NCBI RefSeq assembly: GCF_039543225.1
Contig: NZ_BAABJI010000002.1
Location: forward strand, 1,178,001 to 1,242,000
From: Mucilaginibacter defluvii
GTDB lineage: Bacteria; Bacteroidota; Bacteroidia; Sphingobacteriales; Sphingobacteriaceae
DNA length: 64,000 nucleotides
Direction of reading: 5' to 3'
How positions within the stretch are numbered: position 1 is the first letter of the stretch; each line of letters begins with the position of its first letter. This document shows positions 42,231 through 50,995 of the stretch, one piece after another. The translations under genes were made by a program, and so were the position numbers. The notes below the pieces were generated by a model. It had not been told where the DNA came from and made no database searches. It worked only from the letters and a program-made list of their open reading frames with translations.

Positions 42231-44087
42231 ATGGCTAAAGTTTCTATAAACCTGGCAACAGGCTCGTTACAAAAAGAAGAGATTATTGTAGGTATCGATC
42301 TGGGTACCACCAACTCGCTGGTGGCCTTCATCAACCCAGACAAGAACGCGCAGGTGATTAATGATGCCGGTAAAGGGGTGTTGGTACCGTCGATTGTTCA
42401 TTTCGGCCAAACCGGCGAAGTAACTGTGGGTAATGATGCTAAAAATTATCTGGTTACCGATCCGCAGAATACCATCTTCTCGGTTAAGCGCCTATTGGGC
42501 CGCTCGTACCATGACATTGAAAATTACAAGGATTTTTTCTCGTATAAGGTAATTGATGATAATTCCGAAAGCCTGGTTAAAATCAATGTGGGCGATAAAT
42601 TCTATACTCCTATTGAACTATCCGGACTTATACTTAAAGAATTAAAAGAGCGTGCCGAGCACGCCCTGAAGACACCAGTTAACCGTGCGGTGATAACCGT
42701 ACCCGCCTATTTTAATGATTCGCAACGCCAGGCAACACGCGATGCAGGTAAACTTGCCGGTTTGGATGTATTGCGTATAGTAAATGAGCCTACCGCCGCG
42801 AGTTTGGGATATGGAATAGGCCTTAACCCCGAAGAAACCAAGACCATTGCCGTGTATGATTTGGGCGGCGGCACGTTTGACGTATCGATACTGCAAATTC
42901 AGAATGGCATTTTTGAGGTCCTGGCTACTAACGGCGATACCTTTTTAGGTGGCGATGATTTTGACCGCGCCATTATAGACTACTGGATAGCAAAGAACAA
43001 CCTGAACAAAGCACAACTGGCAGATAACCGTGAACTATCGCAGCAATTACGTTTAAAGGCTGAGGAAGCGAAAAAATCATTTGCACACCAAAGCCTGTTT
43101 AACGAACAACTGGGCGATATATGGTGCACCTTGGATAGCCGGACTTTTGAGCAACTGATATTGCCTAAAGTACAGCAAACCATCACCTGTTGCCAAAACG
43201 CGCTCAAAGACGCTAAACTGAGTGTTGGACAAATTGATGAAGTAGTAATGGTAGGCGGATCAACCCGTACTGCGCTGGTTAAGCAAATGGTGGCTGAGTT
43301 TTTTGGTCGCCCGGTGCACGACGAGGTCAACCCTGACGAAGTGGTTGCCCTTGGTGCCGCTATTCAGGCTGATATTATGGCCGGTAACCGTAAAGATATT
43401 TTGCTGCTTGACGTTACCCCACTTTCGTTGGGTATTGAAACCATGGGCGGATTGATGGATGTTATTATCCCGCGCAATGCCAAAGTACCTACCAAGGCCG
43501 GCCGGCAATATACTACCTCCGTTGACGGGCAGGTGAATATGAAAATTGCCGTATACCAGGGGGAGCGTGATTTGGTTAAAGAAAACCGTAAACTAGCCGA
43601 GTTTAACCTGAAGGGCATACCGGCAATGCCGGCAGGTTTCCCAAAAATTGATATTAACTTTTTACTGAACGCAGACGGCATTTTAAAAGTGCAGGCCATA
43701 GAGTTACGCTCGGGAGTTAAACAAGAAGTTGAAGTAAAACCTACCTATGGCATTACTGATGACCAAGTAGAACAAATGCTAATGGACAGCATTACCCATG
43801 CCAAGGACGACGTAAGCCAGCGCATGATTATTGAGGCACGTACCGAGGGCGAGCAGATGATTTATACTGTGGAGCGCTTTTTGCAGAAACATGGATCCTC
43901 GGTAACTGAGGAGGAAACCACACAAACAAACCAACACGTATCAGCGCTTAAACAAGCGTTAAATAGCGGCGATAAAGATTTAATACACAAACGTATTGAC
44001 GAGCTCAACGAGTTTACGCGCCCCTTTGCCGAGCGCCTGATGGACCAGGCCATAAGCCATGCTATGAAGGGCAAAAGCATTAATTAA
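42231..44087 (+). CDS. hscA: Fe-S assembly Hsp70 chaperone HscA-like
   Basis: A 618-residue Hsp70. The N-terminus MAKVSINLATGSLQKE followed by VGIDLGTTNSLVAF matches the HscA arrangement better than DnaK. The nucleotide-binding domain has YDLGGGTFDVSIL, VNEPTAASLGYG and VMVGGSTRTALV; the substrate-binding domain starts near LLLDVTPLSLGIETMGG. It lacks the Gly-rich, acidic tail of DnaK. With a J-protein partner it would transfer Fe-S clusters in the cytoplasm. No hscB or isc genes are near, so the assignment to Fe-S work rests on sequence only. A -7 box is 7 nt upstream. Confidence 0.87.
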   Translation: MAKVSINLATGSLQKEEIIVGIDLGTTNSLVAFINPDKNAQVINDAGKGVLVPSIVHFGQTGEVTVGNDAKNYLVTDPQNTIFSVKRLLGRSYHDIENYKDFFSYKVIDDNSESLVKINVGDKFYTPIELSGLILKELKERAEHALKTPVNRAVITVPAYFNDSQRQATRDAGKLAGLDVLRIVNEPTAASLGYGIGLNPEETKTIAVYDLGGGTFDVSILQIQNGIFEVLATNGDTFLGGDDFDRAIIDYWIAKNNLNKAQLADNRELSQQLRLKAEEAKKSFAHQSLFNEQLGDIWCTLDSRTFEQLILPKVQQTITCCQNALKDAKLSVGQIDEVVMVGGSTRTALVKQMVAEFFGRPVHDEVNPDEVVALGAAIQADIMAGNRKDILLLDVTPLSLGIETMGGLMDVIIPRNAKVPTKAGRQYTTSVDGQVNMKIAVYQGERDLVKENRKLAEFNLKGIPAMPAGFPKIDINFLLNADGILKVQAIELRSGVKQEVEVKPTYGITDDQVEQMLMDSITHAKDDVSQRMIIEARTEGEQMIYTVERFLQKHGSSVTEEETTQTNQHVSALKQALNSGDKDLIHKRIDELNEFTRPFAERLMDQAISHAMKGKSIN

Positions 44088-44186
44088 GAAGTTGAATAAA
44101 AGCGAACATCTTACAAATTGTAAGGCTTCATGTTCTATAGAGTTAAATTTATTATTTAAGCTTTATAGAAAAAACCTATGATCATA

Positions 44187-44220
44187 AAAAAGGTCTCCGC
44201 CTTATCGGCGGAGACCTTTT
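44187..44220. terminator. Bidirectional terminator after hscA
   Basis: AAAAGGTCTCCGCC and its exact complement with a 4-nt loop sit 100 bp beyond the hscA stop and 21 bp beyond the stop of the convergent small gene. Confidence 0.88.
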
Positions 44221-44240
44221 CAGTACTCAGCTTTTGCTGT

Positions 44241-44531
44241 TTATGCATTATTTATAGCTTCCTGCTCTTTCAGGGCGCTGATGTTGTTTTTATCGCTAAA
44301 CTCATCGGTTTGCTGAGCGAAATCGTCAAGTATAGCCGCGATGGTATCCAGGTTGTCAGCTACACGCTGATGCATATCCGGCAGATCCTTCTCTAACCTT
44401 TTATCGCCAAGCTCAATGTTGTCCACTTCTATTTTAGCGATCTTTTGTATCAAAGCCGTCTGGCTGTTTTTTAAATCCTCAAGCTCATGGACAATTTTTT
44501 CCATCAGCGCGAATTTTTTTAGCTTATCCAT
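44241..44531 (-). CDS. Small coiled-coil protein
   Basis: A 96-residue protein without signal or membrane segment. It is almost wholly helical with a heptad-like pattern (FALMEKIVHELEDLKNSQTAL, in part; IAAILDDFAQQTDEF), suggesting a coiled coil or helical bundle. No family is recognised. It converges on hscA across a terminator. Confidence 0.65.
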   Translation of the reverse strand: MDKLKKFALMEKIVHELEDLKNSQTALIQKIAKIEVDNIELGDKRLEKDLPDMHQRVADNLDTIAAILDDFAQQTDEFSDKNNISALKEQEAINNA

Positions 44532-44617
44532 AGTTTTTCAATTTATGATGTGCAATACATAAAACAATAATGTTGCCAAAGTTTGGATATGTCAAAATCA
44601 ACTAATAAATTAGTTAA

Positions 44618-45763
44618 ATGAAGCGACTATTAATCTTAATAGGCATTATATGCCTGTTTTTAACTTCAAATGCACAAAATTCGCCTAAACATGATGCCGC
44701 GATTTTGCTGGATTACTATCAAAACCAGCGTTATGCTGACGCCTACTCCTACCTTAATGGTATATATGGAGATGATGTAGTTGATAGCAAAATACTGTCT
44801 GCACTGGCATACACCGCGCAAATGAGCGGCAAGTTACCGCAAGCCGAGGGTTATTATTTACGCATTCTTCAAACAGACTCGCTTAACGTGCCGGTATTAT
44901 ACAACCTCGGCAATATAAATAACCGACGCGGCAACAGCGCGAAAGCCCTTATCTATTATAAACAAATACTTAAAAAAGACAGTGCTAACTTTAACGTTTA
45001 CAGGCAGCTTAGCGCACTTTCAAAAAACCTGGGCGATATCGGGAGTTATGTGCATTACCTGCAAAAAGCAAACAAAATAAACCCGTTGGATGGCGATGTG
45101 GCTTTTGATCTGAGCAGCTTTTATGTAACGGTCAAGCAACTCGACCAGGCGGATAAAATACTATTGCCCGCACTTGCTGCCGATAGTACCAACCTGACGC
45201 TTGTTTTGGGCAAAGCCAAAATCACCTTTCAGCAAGGCAAAACTGCTGAGACGATTAACTTGTGCAATAAACTTATTCAGGAAGGCGATATGTCCGGCGC
45301 GGTGATCAGCATGTTAGGCACATCTTACTACATCGAAAAAAAGTACCGTCAATGTATCGAGACCTACGGTAAATTCACCGATGATACGCAGACAGAAGCG
45401 TCGCTGTACTATACTGGCATGGCTTATAAAGGTTTAAAAGATCAACCTAAAGCAATCGGTTATTTTGAAAAAGCCATCGAAAAAGCCATATCACCATCTG
45501 TCGACTCTTATTACGGCGAAATTGGCGAAAGTTATGACCGGCTTAAAAAGACCAAATTATCATTAGCGGCTTATTTAAAAGCACTGCAATACAATGAGCG
45601 GCCGGTTACGCTTTACGCGCTGGCTATTTTGTATGATGATAAACTTAAGAATAAGAAACAGGCCATCAAATACTACAAAAAGTACTTGGTATCAAAACCA
45701 CCAAAAAATCATCAGCAGTATATGGCTTACAGCAGCTCACGCATTGAAGCGCTAAGCCGTTAA
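44618..45763 (+). CDS. Secreted TPR-repeat protein
   Basis: A 381-residue exported protein with a signal peptide (MKRLLILIGIICLFLTSNAQ). From about residue 30 to the end it has tandem tetratricopeptide repeats, for example LYNLGNINNRRGNSAKALIYY and YYTGMAYKGLKDQPKAIGYF. It probably scaffolds other envelope proteins. No enzymatic domain is present. Its stop shares TTAA with the convergent riboflavin synthase gene. Confidence 0.85.
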   Translation: MKRLLILIGIICLFLTSNAQNSPKHDAAILLDYYQNQRYADAYSYLNGIYGDDVVDSKILSALAYTAQMSGKLPQAEGYYLRILQTDSLNVPVLYNLGNINNRRGNSAKALIYYKQILKKDSANFNVYRQLSALSKNLGDIGSYVHYLQKANKINPLDGDVAFDLSSFYVTVKQLDQADKILLPALAADSTNLTLVLGKAKITFQQGKTAETINLCNKLIQEGDMSGAVISMLGTSYYIEKKYRQCIETYGKFTDDTQTEASLYYTGMAYKGLKDQPKAIGYFEKAIEKAISPSVDSYYGEIGESYDRLKKTKLSLAAYLKALQYNERPVTLYALAILYDDKLKNKKQAIKYYKKYLVSKPPKNHQQYMAYSSSRIEALSR

Positions 45764-46344
45764 CGCTGCATCAGGCGGGCAACGTATTTGCCTATGATAT
45801 CAAACTCAAGATTGACTACCGAGCCAACACGTACGTGCTGCAAATTGGTATGCTCGTAAGTGTAAGGTATAATGGCTACCGAAAAACTGTTGGCCTTTGA
45901 ATTAACCACCGTAAGGCTGATGCCATTTACGCAGATAGAGCCTTTCTCAACAGTTACATTACCTGTAGTGGCATCGTATTCAAAGGTGTAATCCCAGCTA
46001 CCGCCGTGCTCGGTAAAGGCGGTACAGATAGCGGTTTGGTCAACATGGCCCTGTACAATATGGCCATCCAAACGGGCATTCATTTGCATACAACGTTCCA
46101 GGTTTACCAGGTCGCCGGTTTTGAGATGGCCGAGGCTGGTTTTGCTCAGCGTTTCGTCAATAGCGGTTACCGTGTGCAAGCCATCGGCAACAGCCACAAC
46201 CGTAAGGCAAACACCATTGTGAGCAACCGACTGATCGATTTTCAACTCATGCGTAATGGCTGATTCAACCGTGATGTGCAGGTTGCTATGCTCCTTTTCG
46301 AGCGTTACTATCCTGCCAAGCGTTTCAATAATACCTGTAAACAT
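45760..46344 (-). CDS. ribE: Riboflavin synthase
   Basis: A 194-residue riboflavin synthase that makes riboflavin and a pyrimidinedione from two molecules of 6,7-dimethyl-8-ribityllumazine. It has two lumazine-binding barrels: N-terminal MFTGIIETLGRI, VAHNGVCLTVV and the second repeat GHIVQGHVDQTAIC with EKGSICVNGISLTVV. A -7 box ends 4 nt upstream of the ATG. Other rib genes are not in the window. Confidence 0.96.
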   Translation of the reverse strand: MFTGIIETLGRIVTLEKEHSNLHITVESAITHELKIDQSVAHNGVCLTVVAVADGLHTVTAIDETLSKTSLGHLKTGDLVNLERCMQMNARLDGHIVQGHVDQTAICTAFTEHGGSWDYTFEYDATTGNVTVEKGSICVNGISLTVVNSKANSFSVAIIPYTYEHTNLQHVRVGSVVNLEFDIIGKYVARLMQR

Positions 46345-46348
46345 GTGG

Positions 46349-46356
46349 CAAAACTA
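46349..46356 (-). promoter_or_regulatory. -7 box TAGTTTTG, 4 nt before ribE
   Basis: Perfect TAnnTTTG match ending four bases before the riboflavin synthase ATG. A TTTG lies 25 bp further upstream, slightly far for the -33 element. Confidence 0.45.
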
Positions 46357-46399
46357 AATATAAAAGCAATGGTTTTAACAGCAAATCAAAATATTGACC

Positions 46400-46867
46400 A
46401 TGCCACAACAAAGCGCCGGAATTTTACTGTATAAGATGCTGAATAACGAGCCCATGATCTTCCTGGTACATCCTGGCGGACCGTTCTGGAAGAATAAAGA
46501 TAAGGGCGCATGGTCTATCCCCAAAGGAGAGCTTGCCCCCGATGAAGACACCCTAGTGGCTGCGAAACGTGAGTTTGAAGAGGAAACCGGGCAAAAAATA
46601 CATGGTGAGTTTACTCCCCTGCCGCCGGTGAAACAACGCAGTGGTAAAATAGTAAATGCCTGGGCTGTTGAGGGCGATGTGGATACTACCAAGATAGTAA
46701 GCAATACCTTCGCGCTGCCCTGGCCGCCTAAATCAGGTAAAACCATTGTAATACCGGAGGTGGATAAGGGAAACTTCTTTACTGTTGATGATGCCCGTGT
46801 TTACATCAACCCAGGGCAGGCGCCATTGATCGATGCTTTGCTGGAGATACTGGCCGGTAATAAATAA
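46400..46867 (+). CDS. NUDIX hydrolase
   Basis: A 155-residue cytoplasmic hydrolase of nucleoside or sugar diphosphates. The Nudix box is complete, beginning GELAPDED and ending REFEEETG, with the Glu pair for metal binding. SAGILLYK and PKGEL fit the bis-5'-nucleosyl type, but substrate is not certain. The ATG at 46400 is preferred to the TTG two codons upstream. Confidence 0.92.
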   Translation: MPQQSAGILLYKMLNNEPMIFLVHPGGPFWKNKDKGAWSIPKGELAPDEDTLVAAKREFEEETGQKIHGEFTPLPPVKQRSGKIVNAWAVEGDVDTTKIVSNTFALPWPPKSGKTIVIPEVDKGNFFTVDDARVYINPGQAPLIDALLEILAGNK

Positions 46868-46870
46868 CTA

Positions 46871-47599
46871 TTATACATTGCCCCAGCCATTAGCCAATAC
46901 ATCGGCCAGGTGATAGGTTTTTATGGGCAGGTTATTCTTATCAATATAGGCTTGCAAGTGCAACAAGCATGAAGCATCTGTCGAGATAATATAATCAGCA
47001 CCCGCGGCAAGGGCGTTATCTACCTTTTGCTGGGCCATAGCGCTGGCAATAGCCTCAAACTTTACCGCAAAGGTGCCACCAAAGCCGCAGCAGGTTTCAT
47101 TATCCTTCATTTCAACCAACTCCAAACCAAATACTTTTGACAATAGTTGGCGGGGTTCATCCTTTATATGGCACTCGCGTAAACCACTGCAACTGTCATG
47201 GTAAACAGCACGACCATCAAGCTCAGCGCCGAAATAGTCGAATTGCAAAATGTTCACTAAGAAATCAGACAACTCGTAAATATTGCTTTGAATGTTACGG
47301 CATTTGTTATGCTCGATGGTATTGGTGAACAAATCGTTATAATAATTTTTAACCATACCGGTACACGATGCCGATGGGGTTACGATGATGCTATCCTGCT
47401 CAAAATCGTTCAGAAACTTGGTGCCCACTTCTTTGGCCTCATCCCAAAAACCGGCGTTAAAAGCTGGTTGCCCGCAACAGGTTTGGCTAGGGTTGAACGC
47501 TACGTTGCAGCCCGCCTTTTCAAGCAGCTTTACAGTGTTAAAAGCCGTCTCGGGATATAACTGGTCAACAAAACAGGGTACAAAAAGCTCTACCTTCAT
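46871..47599 (-). CDS. CCG-domain (Fe-S)-binding protein, LutA/YkgE type
   Basis: A 242-residue protein with two CCG cysteine motifs, NPSQTCCGQPAFNAG and NETCCGFGGTFAVK, plus CSGLRECH. It matches LutA/GlcF-like electron-transfer subunits of L-lactate or glycolate oxidation, which bind a [4Fe-4S]-like centre. LutB and LutC are not adjacent, so the pathway is uncertain. The ATG at 47599 is preferred over the GTG two codons upstream. The preceding MFS gene lies 14 bp away and may be cotranscribed. Confidence 0.85.
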   Translation of the reverse strand: MKVELFVPCFVDQLYPETAFNTVKLLEKAGCNVAFNPSQTCCGQPAFNAGFWDEAKEVGTKFLNDFEQDSIIVTPSASCTGMVKNYYNDLFTNTIEHNKCRNIQSNIYELSDFLVNILQFDYFGAELDGRAVYHDSCSGLRECHIKDEPRQLLSKVFGLELVEMKDNETCCGFGGTFAVKFEAIASAMAQQKVDNALAAGADYIISTDASCLLHLQAYIDKNNLPIKTYHLADVLANGWGNV

Positions 47600-47613
47600 C
47601 CGCACAAATAAAA

Positions 47614-48933
47614 TTAGACGGCGCTAAAATCAACATTTTTTACTGCTTTTTTCTCTGCAGACAGTAAAACGAATAAAAATATCAATCCGATAGCGAAGTA
47701 AACGCACAGCGCCAATGTTGAATTACGCATGCTTCCGCTCAGTTCCTCAATAAAACCAAAGCTGAACAAACCGCCTACAATAGCCAGCTTTTCGGTAACA
47801 TCAAAAAAGCTAAAGAATGATGCTGTATCCGGAATGTTTTGCGGCAGGTATTTGGAGTAGGTGGAGCGTGAAAGCGACTGTATACCGCCCATTACCAAAC
47901 CAACCAACGTGGCCAATATGTAAAACTGTGTTGCCGTAGTAATAAAGTATGCCGATACACAAACCACTATCCATAGCATAACTACGATAAGTAAAATGCG
48001 CACATTGCCAAACTTAACCGCCAGGCGCGACATTAAAATGGCACCGCCAATGGCCACCAGCTGGATGATCAGGATGATGGCGATCAATGCTTCCTGAGGC
48101 AAACCCAGCTCCTTAGCACCAAAACTGGTTGCCACCAGCATAACGGTTTGCACACCCATAGAGTAGAAAAAGAATGCCGGTAAAAACTTTTTAAGCAGCG
48201 GCATCTGCCCTATCTTTTTCCAAACTTTTCCTAACTCGGCAAAGCCACCTTTAATTATATTTTTATGCTGAGCGGTGGTATTTGGCTCACCTTTCGGGAG
48301 AATAGTAAACGGTATCTGTGCGAAGGCGATCCACCATACGCCTACTAATAAGAATGACAAGCGTGGAGGCAAAGAAGCATCGGTTATGCCAAACCAATCG
48401 GGCTTTAACACAAAGGCGAAACAAATGAGTTGCAGCAGCACACTACCGATATAGCCGTAGGTAAAACCCTTGGCGCTCACCTTATTCTGCATTTCGATAC
48501 TGGCAATCTGGGGCAGGTATGAATTGTAGAACACAAAGCCCCCGCAATAACCAATGGCCGCCATCGCGAAGCAGATGATCCCCATTTCGATGTCGTTTTT
48601 ATGAAAAAAGAACAACAGCCCGCAGCTTATGGCACCTATCATGGTAAAAAACTGCATGAACACCTTTTTATTACCACGAAAATCAGCAATGGCGGTTAGT
48701 ACCGGCAGCATGAGTGCGATAACAAGGTAAGCGGCTGCCAGGGCATAATCAGCCAGGGCGGTATTGATAAAAGTGTGTCCAAAAAAATCAACCTTATGGG
48801 TACCGTTGTTGGCTGTAATAGCGGTATAGTAAGCCGGGAATATAGTGGTAGTGATCACCAGGTTGTAAGCCGAGTTGGCCCAATCAAACATAGCCCACGA
48901 CCAAATGGTGCGTTTATTGTCTTTCAGTTGCAT
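47614..48933 (-). CDS. MFS transporter, UMF1 family
   Basis: A 439-residue protein with 11-12 predicted transmembrane helices. The N-terminal TIWSWAMFDWANSAYNLVI (a UMF1/Atg22-like signature), the middle loop after NTTAQHKNIIKGG and LPQIASIEMQNKVSAKGF support the family. The substrate is unknown. It is followed on the same strand by the CCG Fe-S protein gene. Confidence 0.88.
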   Translation of the reverse strand: MQLKDNKRTIWSWAMFDWANSAYNLVITTTIFPAYYTAITANNGTHKVDFFGHTFINTALADYALAAAYLVIALMLPVLTAIADFRGNKKVFMQFFTMIGAISCGLLFFFHKNDIEMGIICFAMAAIGYCGGFVFYNSYLPQIASIEMQNKVSAKGFTYGYIGSVLLQLICFAFVLKPDWFGITDASLPPRLSFLLVGVWWIAFAQIPFTILPKGEPNTTAQHKNIIKGGFAELGKVWKKIGQMPLLKKFLPAFFFYSMGVQTVMLVATSFGAKELGLPQEALIAIILIIQLVAIGGAILMSRLAVKFGNVRILLIVVMLWIVVCVSAYFITTATQFYILATLVGLVMGGIQSLSRSTYSKYLPQNIPDTASFFSFFDVTEKLAIVGGLFSFGFIEELSGSMRNSTLALCVYFAIGLIFLFVLLSAEKKAVKNVDFSAV

Positions 48934-48985
48934 TGATGAACTAAAAGTATGTAAATTTTAATACTTACAAAACTTGCGCGTACCC

Positions 48986-50893
48986 TCAATCATCATCCAC
49001 ATCAATCACCAGCTTGCTCCAGCCTTTGTGGCCGGCGTTGCGCAGTTCCTTCTTTTTTGTTTCCATTACCTTTTTTATACGCGAGCTGTAGGCCCAGCAG
49101 GTGCTCTGCCGAATGTCCAGCACCTCAGATAGTTTATGCGATGATATTTTGCCTTTGGTGGAATACATCAAAAATATCATGTAAAAAGCCTTGTTGATGG
49201 GTATGCGGGTATTTTGCAGAATGGTATAGGATATCACCGACTCTTCATACCCACATTTGGAACAACGCCTGCTGTAAGGCAAATGCCCACCGCTGTAATG
49301 GGTGTGTTCGCAACGGCGGCAAGCGTAGCCCTTTTCCCATTTCAGCTTAGCTAAAAAGCCAAAGCAGGTTTCGCGGTCGGGGTAAATGCGGCTGAATTCC
49401 TCAAAATCCACCTCGGCAGACATTACCCTGTCATGCGTTACTTTTTCAATATCGTTGTGCAGGGTTATGTTATCCTTTTCGAGCAATACGTTTATGCGCG
49501 ATATTTCTTCGGATTGTTCCTTAAGCAGCAGGTTCATGGCTTTGAGCTCATCGTTCTGCTGCTCAATCACTTCTGATTTTATGTATAGCTCACGCGTACG
49601 CTCTTTTACCTGTTCCTCTAACTGCCGGTTAATGTTATCCTTCAGTTCCTCGTTCTGCTTCATCTGCCTAATGATGCGGCGCTGCACATAATCCTTTTTC
49701 TTTTTAAGGGCACGCACTTTCTCCGCGATAGCGAAGGAAATGAACAGCATCTCCATAATAAAGCAAAAACTCAGACTATAATGCGTTACCGGCCCGAATG
49801 GCAACCAGGGCACATCAAGCGCTATGAGTAATTTTATAATGAAGCCTACAAACAAAAAGCTGTAACCCACCACAAAAAAACGTGCCGGCCAATAACCCTT
49901 GCGCATTACATAAAAACCGGTATAGCAAGCCAAAAGAAGTGGAACGATCTCAATAATTTTATAGTTGAACCAGCATTTATCAATAACTAAACAGCCTAAA
50001 AAGAAAATCGAGCGTAACGCTATCGCCCAAACAAAAATCTTATACATCTTGGGGGCACGGGCTTTTACGTGCAGCAGGCTTAGCGTAAACAACATGCCCG
50101 ATACACTTGCAAAATATAGGGCGATACCATAAGCGTACTGATTCCAATTTGGTGAGTTAGGCCATACGTACTGATAGGCAATACCATCGGTACACATTTC
50201 GTAAAAACCGATGCTCACATTATACAGCACATAGTACAGGTATTGCTTTTGCCTGATGGCGAAAAACATCATCAGGTTATACAACCCGAAAACGGTAAGC
50301 ATACCATAAAATGCCCCAAAAAACAGGTATTCATCAAGCGCGTAATGGATAAACCAGCTTACCGACCGCAGCACCACAATAACGTTTACCGGCTGGTGCG
50401 ATACTATACGGATATAATAAGTATGCGTGCCTTGCAGATCGGCGCTGATATTGTGCGTAAAGTTTTTATGGTGATAAAGCCGCTCGTCAAAATGGTAAGC
50501 CGCGCCAAAGGATGTTTTGCTGTAACCGCCCTCTTTGCGTGGTGAGTAAACCGTAATGCTGTCAATGGTTTGATCCATAAACTCCAGCAGCCAGTTTTTG
50601 CGGGTATTGTTTGTATTGCTTATGCGGATTCGGTACCAGTAAGCCCAACCAGCTTCACCGGTTTTAGGTGAGGATAACTTGCTCGGCCTGAACTGTCTCG
50701 CATATTGTTTGCTCAGCACCTGCCCAAAGGCGAGCGACGCGGTTGAATCGGGCAGCGCTTCTATCTCATTAAACGTAAAAAAACGCTGGTTTTCCTCATC
50801 ATTTAACAGCAGCGGCACCTGGGCCGAAACGCGCAGGCATAATGGCATTAAAAACGCAATAAAGAAAAAACTCTTTAGCCAGGTTTTTGGCAT
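48986..50893 (-). CDS. 7TMR-DISM receptor fused to a transposase-type DNA-binding module
   Basis: A 635-residue fusion. The N-terminus has a signal peptide, then an extracytoplasmic beta-rich DISMED2-like domain (about 30-185), followed by seven transmembrane helices (about 190-390) of the 7TM diverse intracellular signalling type. A long coiled coil spans about 390-490. The C-terminus has a four-Cys zinc ribbon (Cys525, 528, 544, 547) and the helix-rich stretch PINKAFYMIFLMYSTKGKIS ... LSEVLDIRQSTCWAYSSRIKKVM, which strongly resembles the N-terminal half of IS1595-type transposases. No DDE catalytic domain follows. It is likely a membrane-tethered DNA-binding protein. Confidence 0.85.
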   Translation of the reverse strand: MPKTWLKSFFFIAFLMPLCLRVSAQVPLLLNDEENQRFFTFNEIEALPDSTASLAFGQVLSKQYARQFRPSKLSSPKTGEAGWAYWYRIRISNTNNTRKNWLLEFMDQTIDSITVYSPRKEGGYSKTSFGAAYHFDERLYHHKNFTHNISADLQGTHTYYIRIVSHQPVNVIVVLRSVSWFIHYALDEYLFFGAFYGMLTVFGLYNLMMFFAIRQKQYLYYVLYNVSIGFYEMCTDGIAYQYVWPNSPNWNQYAYGIALYFASVSGMLFTLSLLHVKARAPKMYKIFVWAIALRSIFFLGCLVIDKCWFNYKIIEIVPLLLACYTGFYVMRKGYWPARFFVVGYSFLFVGFIIKLLIALDVPWLPFGPVTHYSLSFCFIMEMLFISFAIAEKVRALKKKKDYVQRRIIRQMKQNEELKDNINRQLEEQVKERTRELYIKSEVIEQQNDELKAMNLLLKEQSEEISRINVLLEKDNITLHNDIEKVTHDRVMSAEVDFEEFSRIYPDRETCFGFLAKLKWEKGYACRRCEHTHYSGGHLPYSRRCSKCGYEESVISYTILQNTRIPINKAFYMIFLMYSTKGKISSHKLSEVLDIRQSTCWAYSSRIKKVMETKKKELRNAGHKGWSKLVIDVDDD

Positions 50894-50915
50894 ACAGGTC
50901 AGTTAAAAGCTTGGT

Positions 50916-50941
50916 AAGGCTTCGCTAACAAACGAAGCCTT
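50916..50941 (-). terminator. Hairpin after the GH5 gene
   Basis: AAGGCTTCG and CGAAGCCTT arms with an 8-nt loop, 55 bp past the GH5 stop. T run is poor, so termination strength is uncertain. Confidence 0.5.
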
Positions 50942-50995
50942 GTTTATAATGGTTTACAATGCAAACATAGCTTTTTTATCGCCACAAATTAAAAA

